From: Actinobacteria bacterium OK074
Lineage (GTDB): Bacteria; Actinomycetota; Actinomycetes; Streptomycetales; Streptomycetaceae
Length of the DNA: 64,000 nt
NCBI GenBank assembly: GCA_001298575.1
Contig: LJCV01000246.1
Coordinates: 1-64,000 of the forward strand
Reading direction: 5' to 3'
The translations under genes were made by a program, and so were the position numbers. This document shows positions 51,034 through 60,422 of this stretch, in pieces (within the stretch, counting starts at the first letter, position 1; every line of letters starts with the position of its first letter). Below the pieces are notes generated by a model. That model was not told the origin of the DNA. It searched no databases and worked only from the letters and a program-made list of their open reading frames with translations.

Positions 51034-52272
51034 ATGGCAGGCAACCCGGACCCGCTCACTCCGCGGGCCAAGCTCGCTGTGACCGCGGGCAAGGCGGTCG
51101 CGGCGGCTTCGCGCGCGGCCGGACGCGGCAGCGGATCCGTGATCGGCGGCAAAGTAGCCCTCAAACTCGACCCCGACCTCCTGGCCCGGCTCGCGCAGAG
51201 CCTGGACGTGACCCTTGTCTCGGCGACGAACGGCAAGACCACGACGACCCGGCTGATCGCGGAGGCGCTGCGCGCCGCGGGCCCGGTCGTGTCCAACGCG
51301 CTCGGCGCCAACATGCCCGCGGGCATCACCTCCGCGCTGGCCGGCGGCTCGGACGCCAAGTTCGGTGTCATCGAGGTCGACGAGAAGTACCTCGCCGGAG
51401 TCGCCCGCGACACCGACCCGAAGTGCATCGCCCTGCTCAACCTCTCCCGCGACCAGCTCGACCGCGCCGCCGAGACCCGCATGCTCGCGGAGAACTGGCG
51501 CGAGGGGCTCGCCGGTTCGAAGGCCGTGGTGGTGGCCAACTGCGACGACCCGCTGGTGGTGTGGGCCGCGTCCTCCTCCCCGAACGTCATCTGGGTGGCC
51601 GCCGGGCAGATGTGGAAGGACGACGCCTGGTCCTGCCCGTCCTGCGGTGGTGTGATGCAGCGGCCCGGCGACGACTGGTACTGCGGCGAGTGCGGTTTCC
51701 GCCGCCCGACGCCCAGTTGGGCCCTGTCCGGCGACCACGTCATCGACCCGCACGGCTCGGCCTGGCCGATCCACCTCCAGCTGCCGGGCCGCGCCAACAA
51801 GGCCAACGCCGCCTCCTCGGCCGCCGTCGCCGCCGTCTTCGGGGTGCCCCCGCAGGTCGCCCTGGAGCGCATGTACCGGGTGCAGGCGGTGGCCGGACGC
51901 TACGACGTGGTCCAGTTCATGCAGCGCGACCTGCGGCTGCTGCTCGCCAAGAACCCCGCGGGCTGGCTGGAGACGTTCTCCCTCATCGACCCGCCGCCGA
52001 CCCCGGTGATCCTCTCGGTGAACGCGCGCGGCGCCGACGGCACCGACACCTCGTGGCTGTGGGACGTCGACTACACCCGGCTGACCGGGCACCCGATCTT
52101 CGTCGTCGGCGACCGCAAGCTGGACCTCGCGGTGCGCCTGGAGGTCGCGGGCCAGAACTTCCAGGTCTGCGACAACATCGACCAGGCCGTCCAGCTCGCC
52201 CCGCCGGGCCGGATCGAGACCATCGCGAACTACACCGCGTTCCAGGACCTGCGCCGCCGCGTCGGCAACTGA
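51034..52272 (+). CDS. murT: MurT, lipid II isoglutaminyl synthase ligase subunit
   Basis: 412 residues from ATG 51034. Mur-ligase-like central domain with P-loop SATNGKTTT (63-71), a Cys4 zinc ribbon inserted at about 200-225 (CPSCGG ... CGECGF), and the MurT C-terminal domain (DUF1727-like). With GatD it amidates the D-Glu of the lipid II stem peptide using ATP and glutamine. A promoter-like TAGTCT lies at 50965-50970. The gatD gene begins 42 bp later in the same direction. Confidence 0.94.
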   Translation: MAGNPDPLTPRAKLAVTAGKAVAAASRAAGRGSGSVIGGKVALKLDPDLLARLAQSLDVTLVSATNGKTTTTRLIAEALRAAGPVVSNALGANMPAGITSALAGGSDAKFGVIEVDEKYLAGVARDTDPKCIALLNLSRDQLDRAAETRMLAENWREGLAGSKAVVVANCDDPLVVWAASSSPNVIWVAAGQMWKDDAWSCPSCGGVMQRPGDDWYCGECGFRRPTPSWALSGDHVIDPHGSAWPIHLQLPGRANKANAASSAAVAAVFGVPPQVALERMYRVQAVAGRYDVVQFMQRDLRLLLAKNPAGWLETFSLIDPPPTPVILSVNARGADGTDTSWLWDVDYTRLTGHPIFVVGDRKLDLAVRLEVAGQNFQVCDNIDQAVQLAPPGRIETIANYTAFQDLRRRVGN

Positions 52273-52314
52273 TCGACTGATCTGCTGATCAACTTGTTCA
52301 CCGAAGGACGATCG

Positions 52315-53046
52315 ATGAGTGACAACAGCCTCCGGCTGGTGTGGATCTACCCGGACCTGCTCTCCACCTACGGCGACCAGGGCAACGCGCTGGTCGTGGA
52401 GCGCCGGGCCCGGCAGCGCGGTCTGGACGTGGCCCGGCTGGACGTGCGCAGCGACCAGCCGATCCCGACCTCCGGCGACATCTACCTGATCGGCGGCGGC
52501 GAGGACCGCCCGCAGCGGCTGGCCGCCGAGCGGCTGCGCCGGGACGGGCACCTGTACCGGGCCGTCGAGAACGGCGCGATCGTCTTCTCGGTGTGCGCCG
52601 GATACCAGATCCTCGGCCACGAGTTCATCAACGACCTCGGGCAGCGCGAGCCGGGCCTCGGCCTGCTCGACGTGGTCACCACCCGCGGCGAGGGCGAGCG
52701 CTGCGTCGGCGACGTCCTCGCGGACATCGACCCGCGCCTGGGCATGCCCCAGCTCACCGGCTTCGAGAACCACCAGGGCGTGACCCACCTCGGGCCCACC
52801 GCCCGCCCCTTCGCCCGGGTCCAGATGGGCCGCGGCAACGGCACCGGCGACGGCACCGAAGGCGCGTACAACGACACCGTGTTCGGCACCTACATGCACG
52901 GCCCCGTCCTCGCCCGCAACCCGCTCATCGCCGACCTGCTGCTCAAGCTGGCCCTGGACGTCAACGCCCTGCCCCCGATCGACGACCGCTGGTACGAGGC
53001 GCTGCGCGCCGAGCGCATCGCGGCGGCCCAGCAGCAGCCCGCCTGA
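52315..53046 (+). CDS. gatD: GatD, lipid II isoglutaminyl synthase glutaminase subunit
   Basis: 243 residues, ATG 52315 with GAAGGA upstream. Class I glutamine amidotransferase of the CobB/CobQ type: IYPDLLSTYGDQGN at the start, nucleophile Cys94 in SVCAGYQ, GFENHQGVTHLG, and His195 in TYMHGPVL. It releases ammonia from glutamine for MurT. The adjacent pair is conserved in actinobacteria and firmicutes that amidate peptidoglycan. Confidence 0.94.
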   Translation: MSDNSLRLVWIYPDLLSTYGDQGNALVVERRARQRGLDVARLDVRSDQPIPTSGDIYLIGGGEDRPQRLAAERLRRDGHLYRAVENGAIVFSVCAGYQILGHEFINDLGQREPGLGLLDVVTTRGEGERCVGDVLADIDPRLGMPQLTGFENHQGVTHLGPTARPFARVQMGRGNGTGDGTEGAYNDTVFGTYMHGPVLARNPLIADLLLKLALDVNALPPIDDRWYEALRAERIAAAQQQPA

Positions 53047-53193
53047 GCCGCCGTTCAGCCGTCGTACGCCCGCAGTCCCACCGTCGGCAACCAGCCCGTC
53101 TGACGGTTCTTCCGCGCAGGTGAGCGGGGTCGTCCAGCAGTCGGACGGGGCTCGGTGGGGCCGCCCGTGCGCCGGTAGGGTGGCGCCGATCGA

Positions 53194-53213
53194 ACCGGAC
53201 AGCGTGGTCCGGT
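53194..53213. promoter_or_regulatory. Inverted repeat upstream of pfkA
   Basis: ACCGGAC (53194-53200), 6-bp spacer, GTCCGGT (53207-53213), 33 bp before the pfkA start. A TAGGGT hexamer at 53176-53181 could be its -10. Possible operator of the phosphofructokinase gene. Confidence 0.4.
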
Positions 53214-53245
53214 CCTCGGCCCACGTGGAGAAGGTAGCTCGGGCT

Positions 53246-54271
<1,026 letters not shown>

Positions 54272-54301
54272 CCACGGCCTTCAGACGCGGCCCTTTCGGA
54301 T

Positions 54302-54337
54302 CCGCCCCCGGTGACGGTCGTCGCCGGGGGCGGTTCT
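54302..54337 (+). terminator. Terminator of pfkA
   Basis: Stem CCGCCCCCGG (54302-54311) with CCGGGGGCGG (54324-54333), extendable inwards to 14 pairs with a 4-nt loop, followed by TTCT. It lies 30 bp after the pfkA stop. Confidence 0.8.
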
Positions 54338-54389
54338 AGTCTGGTGCGGACAGACAGACCTCAACCCGTACGAAACTGGAGCCTGCGCA

Positions 54390-55340
54390 ATGGATCACAG
54401 CGGGCATGGCATGACCATGGACCTGCCGCCGTTCACTCTCGGGCGGGGGCTTCACTGGTCGGCGGACCCGTTCTTCCTCGTCGCGTGCCTCCTCGGACTC
54501 GGCCTCTACGGCTGGGGCGTCGTCCGGCTGGTGCGGCGCGGCGACAAGTGGCCCGTGATGCGTACGGTCTCCTTCGTCGTCGGCGTGCTGACGATCATGC
54601 TCGTGCTCTGCACCCGGCTGAACGACTACGGCATGGTCATGTTCAGCGTGCACATGGTGCAGCACATGGTGATCAGCATGCTGTCGCCGATCCTGCTCCT
54701 GCTCGGCGCGCCGATCACCCTCGCGCTGCGCGCCCTGCCGACCGCGGGCCGCGGCCGCAAGGGGCCGCGCGAGGTGCTGCTCATGTTCCTGCACAGCCGC
54801 TACATGCGGCTGCTCACGCATCCCGCGTTCACGATCCCGCTGTTCATCGCGAGCCTGTACGGGCTGTACTTCACGCCCCTGTTCGACTTCCTGATGGAGT
54901 CCAGGACCGGGCACGCCGTGATGATGGCGCACTTCCTCGCCGTCGGCGTGGTCTTCTTCTGGCCGATCATCGGCGTCGACCCGGGCCCGCACCGGCCCGG
55001 CCATCTGATGCGGATGCTGGAGCTGTTCGCGGGGATGCCGTTCCACGCGTTCTTCGGCATCGCGCTGATGATGGCGTCCGAGCCGATGGTCGGTGTCTAC
55101 GAGCATCCGGCCGCCTCGCTCGGCATCGACGCGCTCTCCGACCAGACCGCGGCGGGCGGCATCGCCTGGGCGTTCAGCGAGGTCCCGTCGGTGCTGGTGC
55201 TGATCGCGCTGCTGTTCCAGTGGAAGAGCAGCGAGCAGCGGCAGGCCAGGCGACAGGACCGGGCGGCCGACCGTGACGGCGACAAGGAACTTGAGGCGTA
55301 CAACGCCTATCTGGCCTCGCTCAACGCACGCGGCCGCTGA
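54390..55340 (+). CDS. CtaG-like cytochrome c oxidase assembly / copper protein
   Basis: 316 residues, about seven membrane helices, ATG with GGAG 9 nt upstream. The N-terminus MDHSGHGMTMD is a His/Met cluster that may bind copper. His-rich membrane motifs (MFSVHMVQHMVISMLSP, MMAHFLAVGVVFFWPIIG, MPFHAFFGIALMM) are characteristic of the caa3_CtaG family. This family helps insert copper into heme-copper oxidases. It stands alone after the pfkA terminator. Confidence 0.9.
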   Translation: MDHSGHGMTMDLPPFTLGRGLHWSADPFFLVACLLGLGLYGWGVVRLVRRGDKWPVMRTVSFVVGVLTIMLVLCTRLNDYGMVMFSVHMVQHMVISMLSPILLLLGAPITLALRALPTAGRGRKGPREVLLMFLHSRYMRLLTHPAFTIPLFIASLYGLYFTPLFDFLMESRTGHAVMMAHFLAVGVVFFWPIIGVDPGPHRPGHLMRMLELFAGMPFHAFFGIALMMASEPMVGVYEHPAASLGIDALSDQTAAGGIAWAFSEVPSVLVLIALLFQWKSSEQRQARRQDRAADRDGDKELEAYNAYLASLNARGR

Positions 55341-55487
55341 TTTCCGCCGGGTTTTCCCGCCCCTCCCCCACCCCTGAATTCTCTTTCCTTTCACACCACC
55401 TGAAAGCCTTTTCCATTCGGTAGCCTGGGTGCGTGACGCCCCGCTTCCGTTCTGCGCGGCGACGGGGGAACCGCAGGGGGAGCGGTG

Positions 55488-56972
55488 ATGAATTTTCACG
55501 TGTGTACGCGAAGGGCCGAAATAACAGTATTCCGCTCGGCGTTCCGGAGGATCGTCTTTCTGCTGACCGTCGTTCTCGTGCTCAGCGGGTGCGACGGGGC
55601 ACGCGAGTTGACGACCGTGCGCGCGGTCGCCGCCGGAGTGCCGTCGCTGGCCCCGTTCTTCGATGAGAAGAGCGGCCTGGGGCACGATGCCAGGCATCTC
55701 CCCCAGGAGCCGCACGGCGGCCTCCAGGCAGGCAACACGCCCGGCCTGTACGGGGGTTCGCGGCAGCCGACGATCTGTGACGTCGACCGGCTGAGGAAAT
55801 TCCTCACCGATCCCGCCAACGCCCGCAAGGCCCGGGCCTGGGCGAAGGTGTTGCATATTTCCACGGCCGACATCCCGCACTACATCGACCGCCTCACACC
55901 GGTCCTGTTGCGTCACGACACCCTCGTACAGAACCACGACTACAAGAACGGCAGTGCGGTCCCCTACAACTCGCTGCTCCAGGCCGGAATCGCGATTTTG
56001 GTGGACCAGCAGGGGATGCCCGCGGCGAAGTGTTCCTGCGGAAATCCGCTGCGGCCCTTCAAGGGTGACAGTTCACGGATTTCGGTCAAGTTCGAGAACG
56101 GCAACAACAAGTGGCCCGATTACCGTCCCGCGTCCGTGGTGACCGTGAAACCCGCCCCGCGGAAGGTGCCGCGCCTGGTCCTCGTCGACATCGACGACCC
56201 GGCCCGCGGCATCGACCGCCCGGTGGGCACGACCGGGGCCGAGGACTCCGCCTTCGACACGCGCGAACGGCATCCGGTGCCCGAGCTGACCGGCACGGGG
56301 TACGCGACCGCCGCGCAACGGCTCGCGGACCTGGGGCTGGCGGCGACGTACACCGGGCAGGGCGCGCCCCCGGACGACGCCGCCGTGACGGGGTCCGACC
56401 CCGGGCCGGGCACCGAGCTGGAGTTCGGGCAGTACGTGACGCTGTCCGTGGACCGCAGCACGACGGGCGGGACGACGTCCGACGGGGGTGGTGCGGGCAA
56501 CGGTACGGGCGGGGCGACCGGCCCGGGCACGGCGGACACCGGAACGGCCGGTGGCACCTCGCCCGGTACGCCGTCCACCGGCACGACCGATACGTCCGGC
56601 ACGTCGGCTTCCGGTACACCGTCCGCCCCGTCGTCGTCCTCGTCCTCCTCCTCGTCCGACACGTCTTCCGGTACGTCGTCGGCGCCGCCGTCGTCCGGTA
56701 CGTCGGCGCCCGGCGGCGGTGGCAGCGGGTCGCCCTCGGGTTCGTCCCCGGACGGCGGTTCCACGACGGGCGGTTCCACGACGGGCGGGACGGATCCCAC
56801 GACGGCTGACCCGGACCCGACGACCGCGAAGCCCGATCCCACGACCGCGGAGCCCACGACGGCAAAGCCCACCACCGCGGACCCCACCACCGCCGAGCCC
56901 GAGCCCACGAGTGCGGACCCCGAACCGAGCACCGCCCCCGCGTCGGCCACCAGCAGCGTGCCGGAGGGGTGA
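55488..56972 (+). CDS. DUF6777-type lipoprotein with a PASTA domain
   Basis: 494 residues, ATG 55488 with GGGGGAG. Basic N-terminus, hydrophobic stretch and lipobox LSGC near residue 36 mark a lipoprotein. The following domain (NTPGLYGGSR, CDVDRLRKFL, LTPVLLRHDT, LLQAGIAILVD, CSCGNPL) resembles DUF6777. A PASTA domain (about 265-325: VPELTGTGYATAAQRLADLG) follows, then about 170 residues of Ser/Thr/Gly/Pro repeats. PASTA domains bind muropeptides. A kinase gene begins 4 bp after its stop, so the pair may form a split PASTA-kinase sensor. Confidence 0.85.
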   Translation: MNFHVCTRRAEITVFRSAFRRIVFLLTVVLVLSGCDGARELTTVRAVAAGVPSLAPFFDEKSGLGHDARHLPQEPHGGLQAGNTPGLYGGSRQPTICDVDRLRKFLTDPANARKARAWAKVLHISTADIPHYIDRLTPVLLRHDTLVQNHDYKNGSAVPYNSLLQAGIAILVDQQGMPAAKCSCGNPLRPFKGDSSRISVKFENGNNKWPDYRPASVVTVKPAPRKVPRLVLVDIDDPARGIDRPVGTTGAEDSAFDTRERHPVPELTGTGYATAAQRLADLGLAATYTGQGAPPDDAAVTGSDPGPGTELEFGQYVTLSVDRSTTGGTTSDGGGAGNGTGGATGPGTADTGTAGGTSPGTPSTGTTDTSGTSASGTPSAPSSSSSSSSSDTSSGTSSAPPSSGTSAPGGGGSGSPSGSSPDGGSTTGGSTTGGTDPTTADPDPTTAKPDPTTAEPTTAKPTTADPTTAEPEPTSADPEPSTAPASATSSVPEG

Positions 56973-56976
56973 CCGG

Positions 56977-58992
56977 ATGCCGTCAGGAACGCCCTCATCC
57001 CCCTCCGGCGTGGGCCGGGTCATCGGCGGCCGGTACCTGTTGCTGAACCGGCTCGGCGGTGGCGGCATGGGGCATGTCTGGCTCGCGCACGACCAGCGGC
57101 TGGCCTGCGAGGTCGCGATCAAGGAGGTCGTCTTCCGCACCCCGGCCGAGGCCGACCGGGAGCGTACGGCCCGGGTGGCGCGCGCCCGTGCGGAGGCCCG
57201 GCACGCGGCCGGGCTGCGCGGTCACCCGCACGTGGTCACCGTGCACGACGTCCTTGAGCACGAGGGGCTGCCCTGGATCGTCATGGAGTACGTGGCGGGC
57301 GCCCTCGACCTGCGCGAACTGATCACCCGGCGCGGCCCGGCGGCACCCGCCGAGTGCGCCCGCGTCGGGCTCGCCGTCCTGGACGCGCTGACCGCCGGGC
57401 ACGAGCGGGGCGTCATGCACCGGGACGTGAAGCCGGCGAACATCCTGCTGGCACCGGACCGCACGGGGGCGCCGTACGCGCGCGTGCTGCTCACCGACTA
57501 CGGCATCTCCGTGCAGCCGGACACCGGCGAGACCCGGTACACGCTGGCGTCGGCGCTGATCGGAACGCCCGGCTACCTGGCTCCAGAGCGGGCCACGGGC
57601 GGGCCGCCGACCGCGTCCGCGGACCTGTTCTCGCTGGGGTGCACGCTGTACTTCGCGGTGGAGGGGTGCGGCCCGTTCGAGCGGGCCACGCATCTCGCCG
57701 AGGTCAGCGCGGTGGTCATGGAGGAGCCGCGGGCGCCGCTGCGGGCGGGTGCGCTGGAGCCGGTGCTGGCCGCGATGCTGGCGAAGGACCCGGCGCACCG
57801 CATCACGGCGGCGGACGCGGCGACGGCCCTGGCGGCGATCGTCGAGCCCCGGCAGCACCCGCGCACCCGCCTCGACCCGGGCTCCCAACCCCCGTGGTCG
57901 GCAACGGGGTCGGGGGCCAAGGCGGAGGGGGACCGCAGCGCCGACGGGCCGACGGAGACCGGCCGGCTCCTGCGCACCCCCGCACCGGCCGCCCCGACCA
58001 CCGGACAGCCACCGGCACCGTCGTACTACGGCCCGGCCCGCGCCGCCGAGCAGGCCGAGCAGCCCGCACCGCACGTTCCGCCGTACGTGCCGACGGAGCG
58101 CACCCCCGCCGCCTCGCACACCTCGTACCCCGACGTCGTCGCGCCCCTCCCCCGGCCCCGCCGCCGCGTCCTGAACGCCGTCCTCGCGTGCGCGCTCGGG
58201 ACGCTGCTCGCGCTCGGCGGGGTCTGGTACGCCGTGTCGCGGCGGGACGACGGCGGCGGCGATCACGACGTGGCCGCCGCGCCGCCGTACGGGGCCGCCG
58301 TCGGGCTGGCCGTGCCGCTGCGCAGCGGTGACTGTGTGACCGCCGACTGGCCGGACGGGACCCGGTTCCGGGGCACTCCGCGGATCGCCGTGGACCCGGC
58401 GTGCTCCCCGGGCACCCCGCCGGACGGACAGGTCATGGCCGTCGTGGCCGCCTCGTCCGCGGCCGACGCGCGGGCGCACGGGGCCGCCGCGTGCGAGCAG
58501 CGCACGCAGGAGGTCCGGGAGCGGCTGGCGGACGTGCGCACGTACGCCGTCGTGCCCAGCGCCGCCGGGTTCACGGCGGCCCTGCGGCGTACGGCCTGTC
58601 TGGTGCTGGGGGCGCACGGGGCGGTGTACGGGCCGCTGGGCGGGAAGCGCCCGCCCGGCATGGCGTTCGCGGACACGGCCGACATGCAGATACGGGACTG
58701 TCTGGACTCGGTGTCCCTGCGCAGCGCCCGGCTGGTCTCCTGTGCCGGCCGCCACGATCAGCAGGTGCTCGGCTTCACCCGGATGAGCCCCGCCCTGACC
58801 TTGGAGAAGGCCAAGGCCGCGTCCGACGCGCAGTGCGCGCGGAACGTGCCGCCGAGCCAGTACGGCTACCCCCCGGACGTCTATCAGGCGGCCTCCTGGG
58901 TCGGCGAGAGTGCCTGGCGGTCGGGCACACATCTCGTCGTGTGCACCGTCCGCAAGCGGAACGGGGGCACCATAGGAGGTGACGAACCATGA
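56977..58992 (+). CDS. Ser/Thr protein kinase, transmembrane (PknB-like without PASTA)
   Basis: 671 residues, ATG 56977 with GGAGG 9 nt upstream. Kinase domain 1-~285: LGGGGMGHVW, VAIK (Lys49), HRDVKPAN (Asp150), TDYG (Asp174, DYG instead of DFG), GTPGYLAPE. Juxtamembrane Pro-rich region to ~390, membrane helix at about 394-418, then a Cys-rich extracytoplasmic domain with SGDCVTADWPDG, RDCLDSVSLRSARLVSC and six or more cysteines, likely disulfide-bonded, similar to septum-formation-type domains. It has no PASTA repeats of its own; the upstream lipoprotein has one. Confidence 0.92.
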   Translation: MPSGTPSSPSGVGRVIGGRYLLLNRLGGGGMGHVWLAHDQRLACEVAIKEVVFRTPAEADRERTARVARARAEARHAAGLRGHPHVVTVHDVLEHEGLPWIVMEYVAGALDLRELITRRGPAAPAECARVGLAVLDALTAGHERGVMHRDVKPANILLAPDRTGAPYARVLLTDYGISVQPDTGETRYTLASALIGTPGYLAPERATGGPPTASADLFSLGCTLYFAVEGCGPFERATHLAEVSAVVMEEPRAPLRAGALEPVLAAMLAKDPAHRITAADAATALAAIVEPRQHPRTRLDPGSQPPWSATGSGAKAEGDRSADGPTETGRLLRTPAPAAPTTGQPPAPSYYGPARAAEQAEQPAPHVPPYVPTERTPAASHTSYPDVVAPLPRPRRRVLNAVLACALGTLLALGGVWYAVSRRDDGGGDHDVAAAPPYGAAVGLAVPLRSGDCVTADWPDGTRFRGTPRIAVDPACSPGTPPDGQVMAVVAASSAADARAHGAAACEQRTQEVRERLADVRTYAVVPSAAGFTAALRRTACLVLGAHGAVYGPLGGKRPPGMAFADTADMQIRDCLDSVSLRSARLVSCAGRHDQQVLGFTRMSPALTLEKAKAASDAQCARNVPPSQYGYPPDVYQAASWVGESAWRSGTHLVVCTVRKRNGGTIGGDEP

Positions 58993-59005
58993 GGAGGGTG
59001 TCGCG

Positions 59006-59167
59006 ATGCCCGGTTCTACGAAGGCGATGGGGGTGCTCACCGTCGGTGGGCTGGTGATGGTGACGGCCTACACGGTGGCGCTCGGGAGCAACGGCTGGCT
59101 GTGGTTCGGCTGGGTCGTCCTGGTGCTGATCACGCTGGGGATGGTGGTGTCGCAGGCCACCTCCTGA
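59006..59167 (+). CDS. Small membrane protein
   Basis: 53 residues from ATG 59006, chosen for the GAGGAGGG site 5 nt upstream (an in-frame GTG at 58979 overlaps the kinase 3' end but has none). Two hydrophobic segments: VLTVGGLVMVTAYTVAL and LWFGWVVLVLITLGMVV. It begins 13 bp after the kinase stop and ends 18 bp before the convergent histidine kinase. Unknown function; it may accompany the kinase. Confidence 0.7.
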   Translation: MPGSTKAMGVLTVGGLVMVTAYTVALGSNGWLWFGWVVLVLITLGMVVSQATS

Positions 59168-59185
59168 GCCGACCGCGGGCGCGCT

Positions 59186-60391
59186 TCACTCCCAGGACAG
59201 CCGGGCCGCCGAGTGCACGCCCGGCTGGTACTTCGGCAGCCGTACGGCGATCTTCATGCCCGCGCCCTCGGCGGTCTCGATGACGAGCCCGTAGGCGTCG
59301 CCGTAGACCTGGCGGAGCCGGTCGTCGACGTTGGAGAGGCCGATGCCGCCGGACGGGCTGGTCTCCCCGGCGAGGATGCGGCGCAGCAGGGCGGGGTCCA
59401 TGCCGGTGCCGTCGTCCTCGATGACGACCAGCGCCTCGGCGCCGGTGTCCTGGGCGGTGATGCTGATCCGGCGTTTGTCGGTGGTGCCCTCCAGGCCGTG
59501 CTTGACGGCGTTCTCCACCAGGGGTTGCAGGCACAGGAACGGCAGGGTGACCGGCAGGACCTCGGGGGCGATCTGGAGGGTGACGGCGAGGCGGTCACCG
59601 AAGCGGGCCCGGACCAGGGCCAAGTAGTGGTCGATGGCGTGGAGTTCGTCGGCGAGAGTGGTGAACTCGCCGTGGCTGCGGAACGAGTAACGGGTGAAGT
59701 CGGCGAATTCCAGGAGGAGTTCGCGGGCGAGTTCGGGGTCGGTACGCACGAACGAGGCGATCACCGCGAGCGAGTTGAAGATGAAGTGGGGGGAGATCTG
59801 GGCCCGAAGTGCCTTGATCTCGGCCTCGATCAGCCGGGTGCGGGAGCGGTCGAGATCCGCCAACTCCAGCTGGACGGAGACCCAGCGGGCGACCTCCCCG
59901 GTGGCGCGGACCAGGACGGCGGACTCGCGGGGCGCGCAGGCCACGAGGGCGCCGTGCACCCGGTCGTCGACGGTGAGCGGGGCGACGACCGCCCAGTGCA
60001 GCGGGCAGTCGGGCTCGTCGCACTTGAGGCGGAACGCCTCGCCTCGGCCGGTGTCCAGGGGGCCGGAGAGCCGCTCCATGATCTCGTCGCGGTGGTGGTC
60101 GCCGGCGCCGTCCCACTCCAGGACCCGTTCGCGGTCGGTGAGGCAGAGCGCGTCCGTGCCGAGCAGGGTGCGCAGCCGCCGTGCGGACCTGCGGGCGGTC
60201 TCCTCGGTGAGGCCCGCGCGCAGCGGGGGTGCGGCGAGCGAGGCGGTGTGCAGGGTGCGGAAGGTGGCGTGCTCGACGGGGGTGCCGAGGCCGCCGAGGC
60301 TCTCGGGGCGGGTGGTGCGGCGGCCGAGCCAGAACCCGGCGGCCAGCAGCGGCAGGGCGCCGACCAGCAGACCGGCGAGGAACACGCTCAT
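59186..60391 (-). CDS. LytS/YehU-type sensor histidine kinase
   Basis: 401 residues. One N-terminal membrane helix (FLAGLLVGALPLLAAGFWL), a GAF-like sensor region (about 70-170) with CDEPDCPLHW cysteines, then the His_kinase domain with phospho-acceptor His202 in RAQISPHFIFNSL, and an ATPase domain with LVENAVKHGL and GIGLSNVDDRL. This class pairs with LytTR regulators. The cognate regulator is at 62675-63430, with a symporter and a DUF485 protein between them on the same strand. Confidence 0.92.
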   Translation of the reverse strand: MSVFLAGLLVGALPLLAAGFWLGRRTTRPESLGGLGTPVEHATFRTLHTASLAAPPLRAGLTEETARRSARRLRTLLGTDALCLTDRERVLEWDGAGDHHRDEIMERLSGPLDTGRGEAFRLKCDEPDCPLHWAVVAPLTVDDRVHGALVACAPRESAVLVRATGEVARWVSVQLELADLDRSRTRLIEAEIKALRAQISPHFIFNSLAVIASFVRTDPELARELLLEFADFTRYSFRSHGEFTTLADELHAIDHYLALVRARFGDRLAVTLQIAPEVLPVTLPFLCLQPLVENAVKHGLEGTTDKRRISITAQDTGAEALVVIEDDGTGMDPALLRRILAGETSPSGGIGLSNVDDRLRQVYGDAYGLVIETAEGAGMKIAVRLPKYQPGVHSAARLSWE

Positions 60392-60422
60392 GCCGTGGCC
60401 ACCCCCGTCGTCCGGCCGCCGT

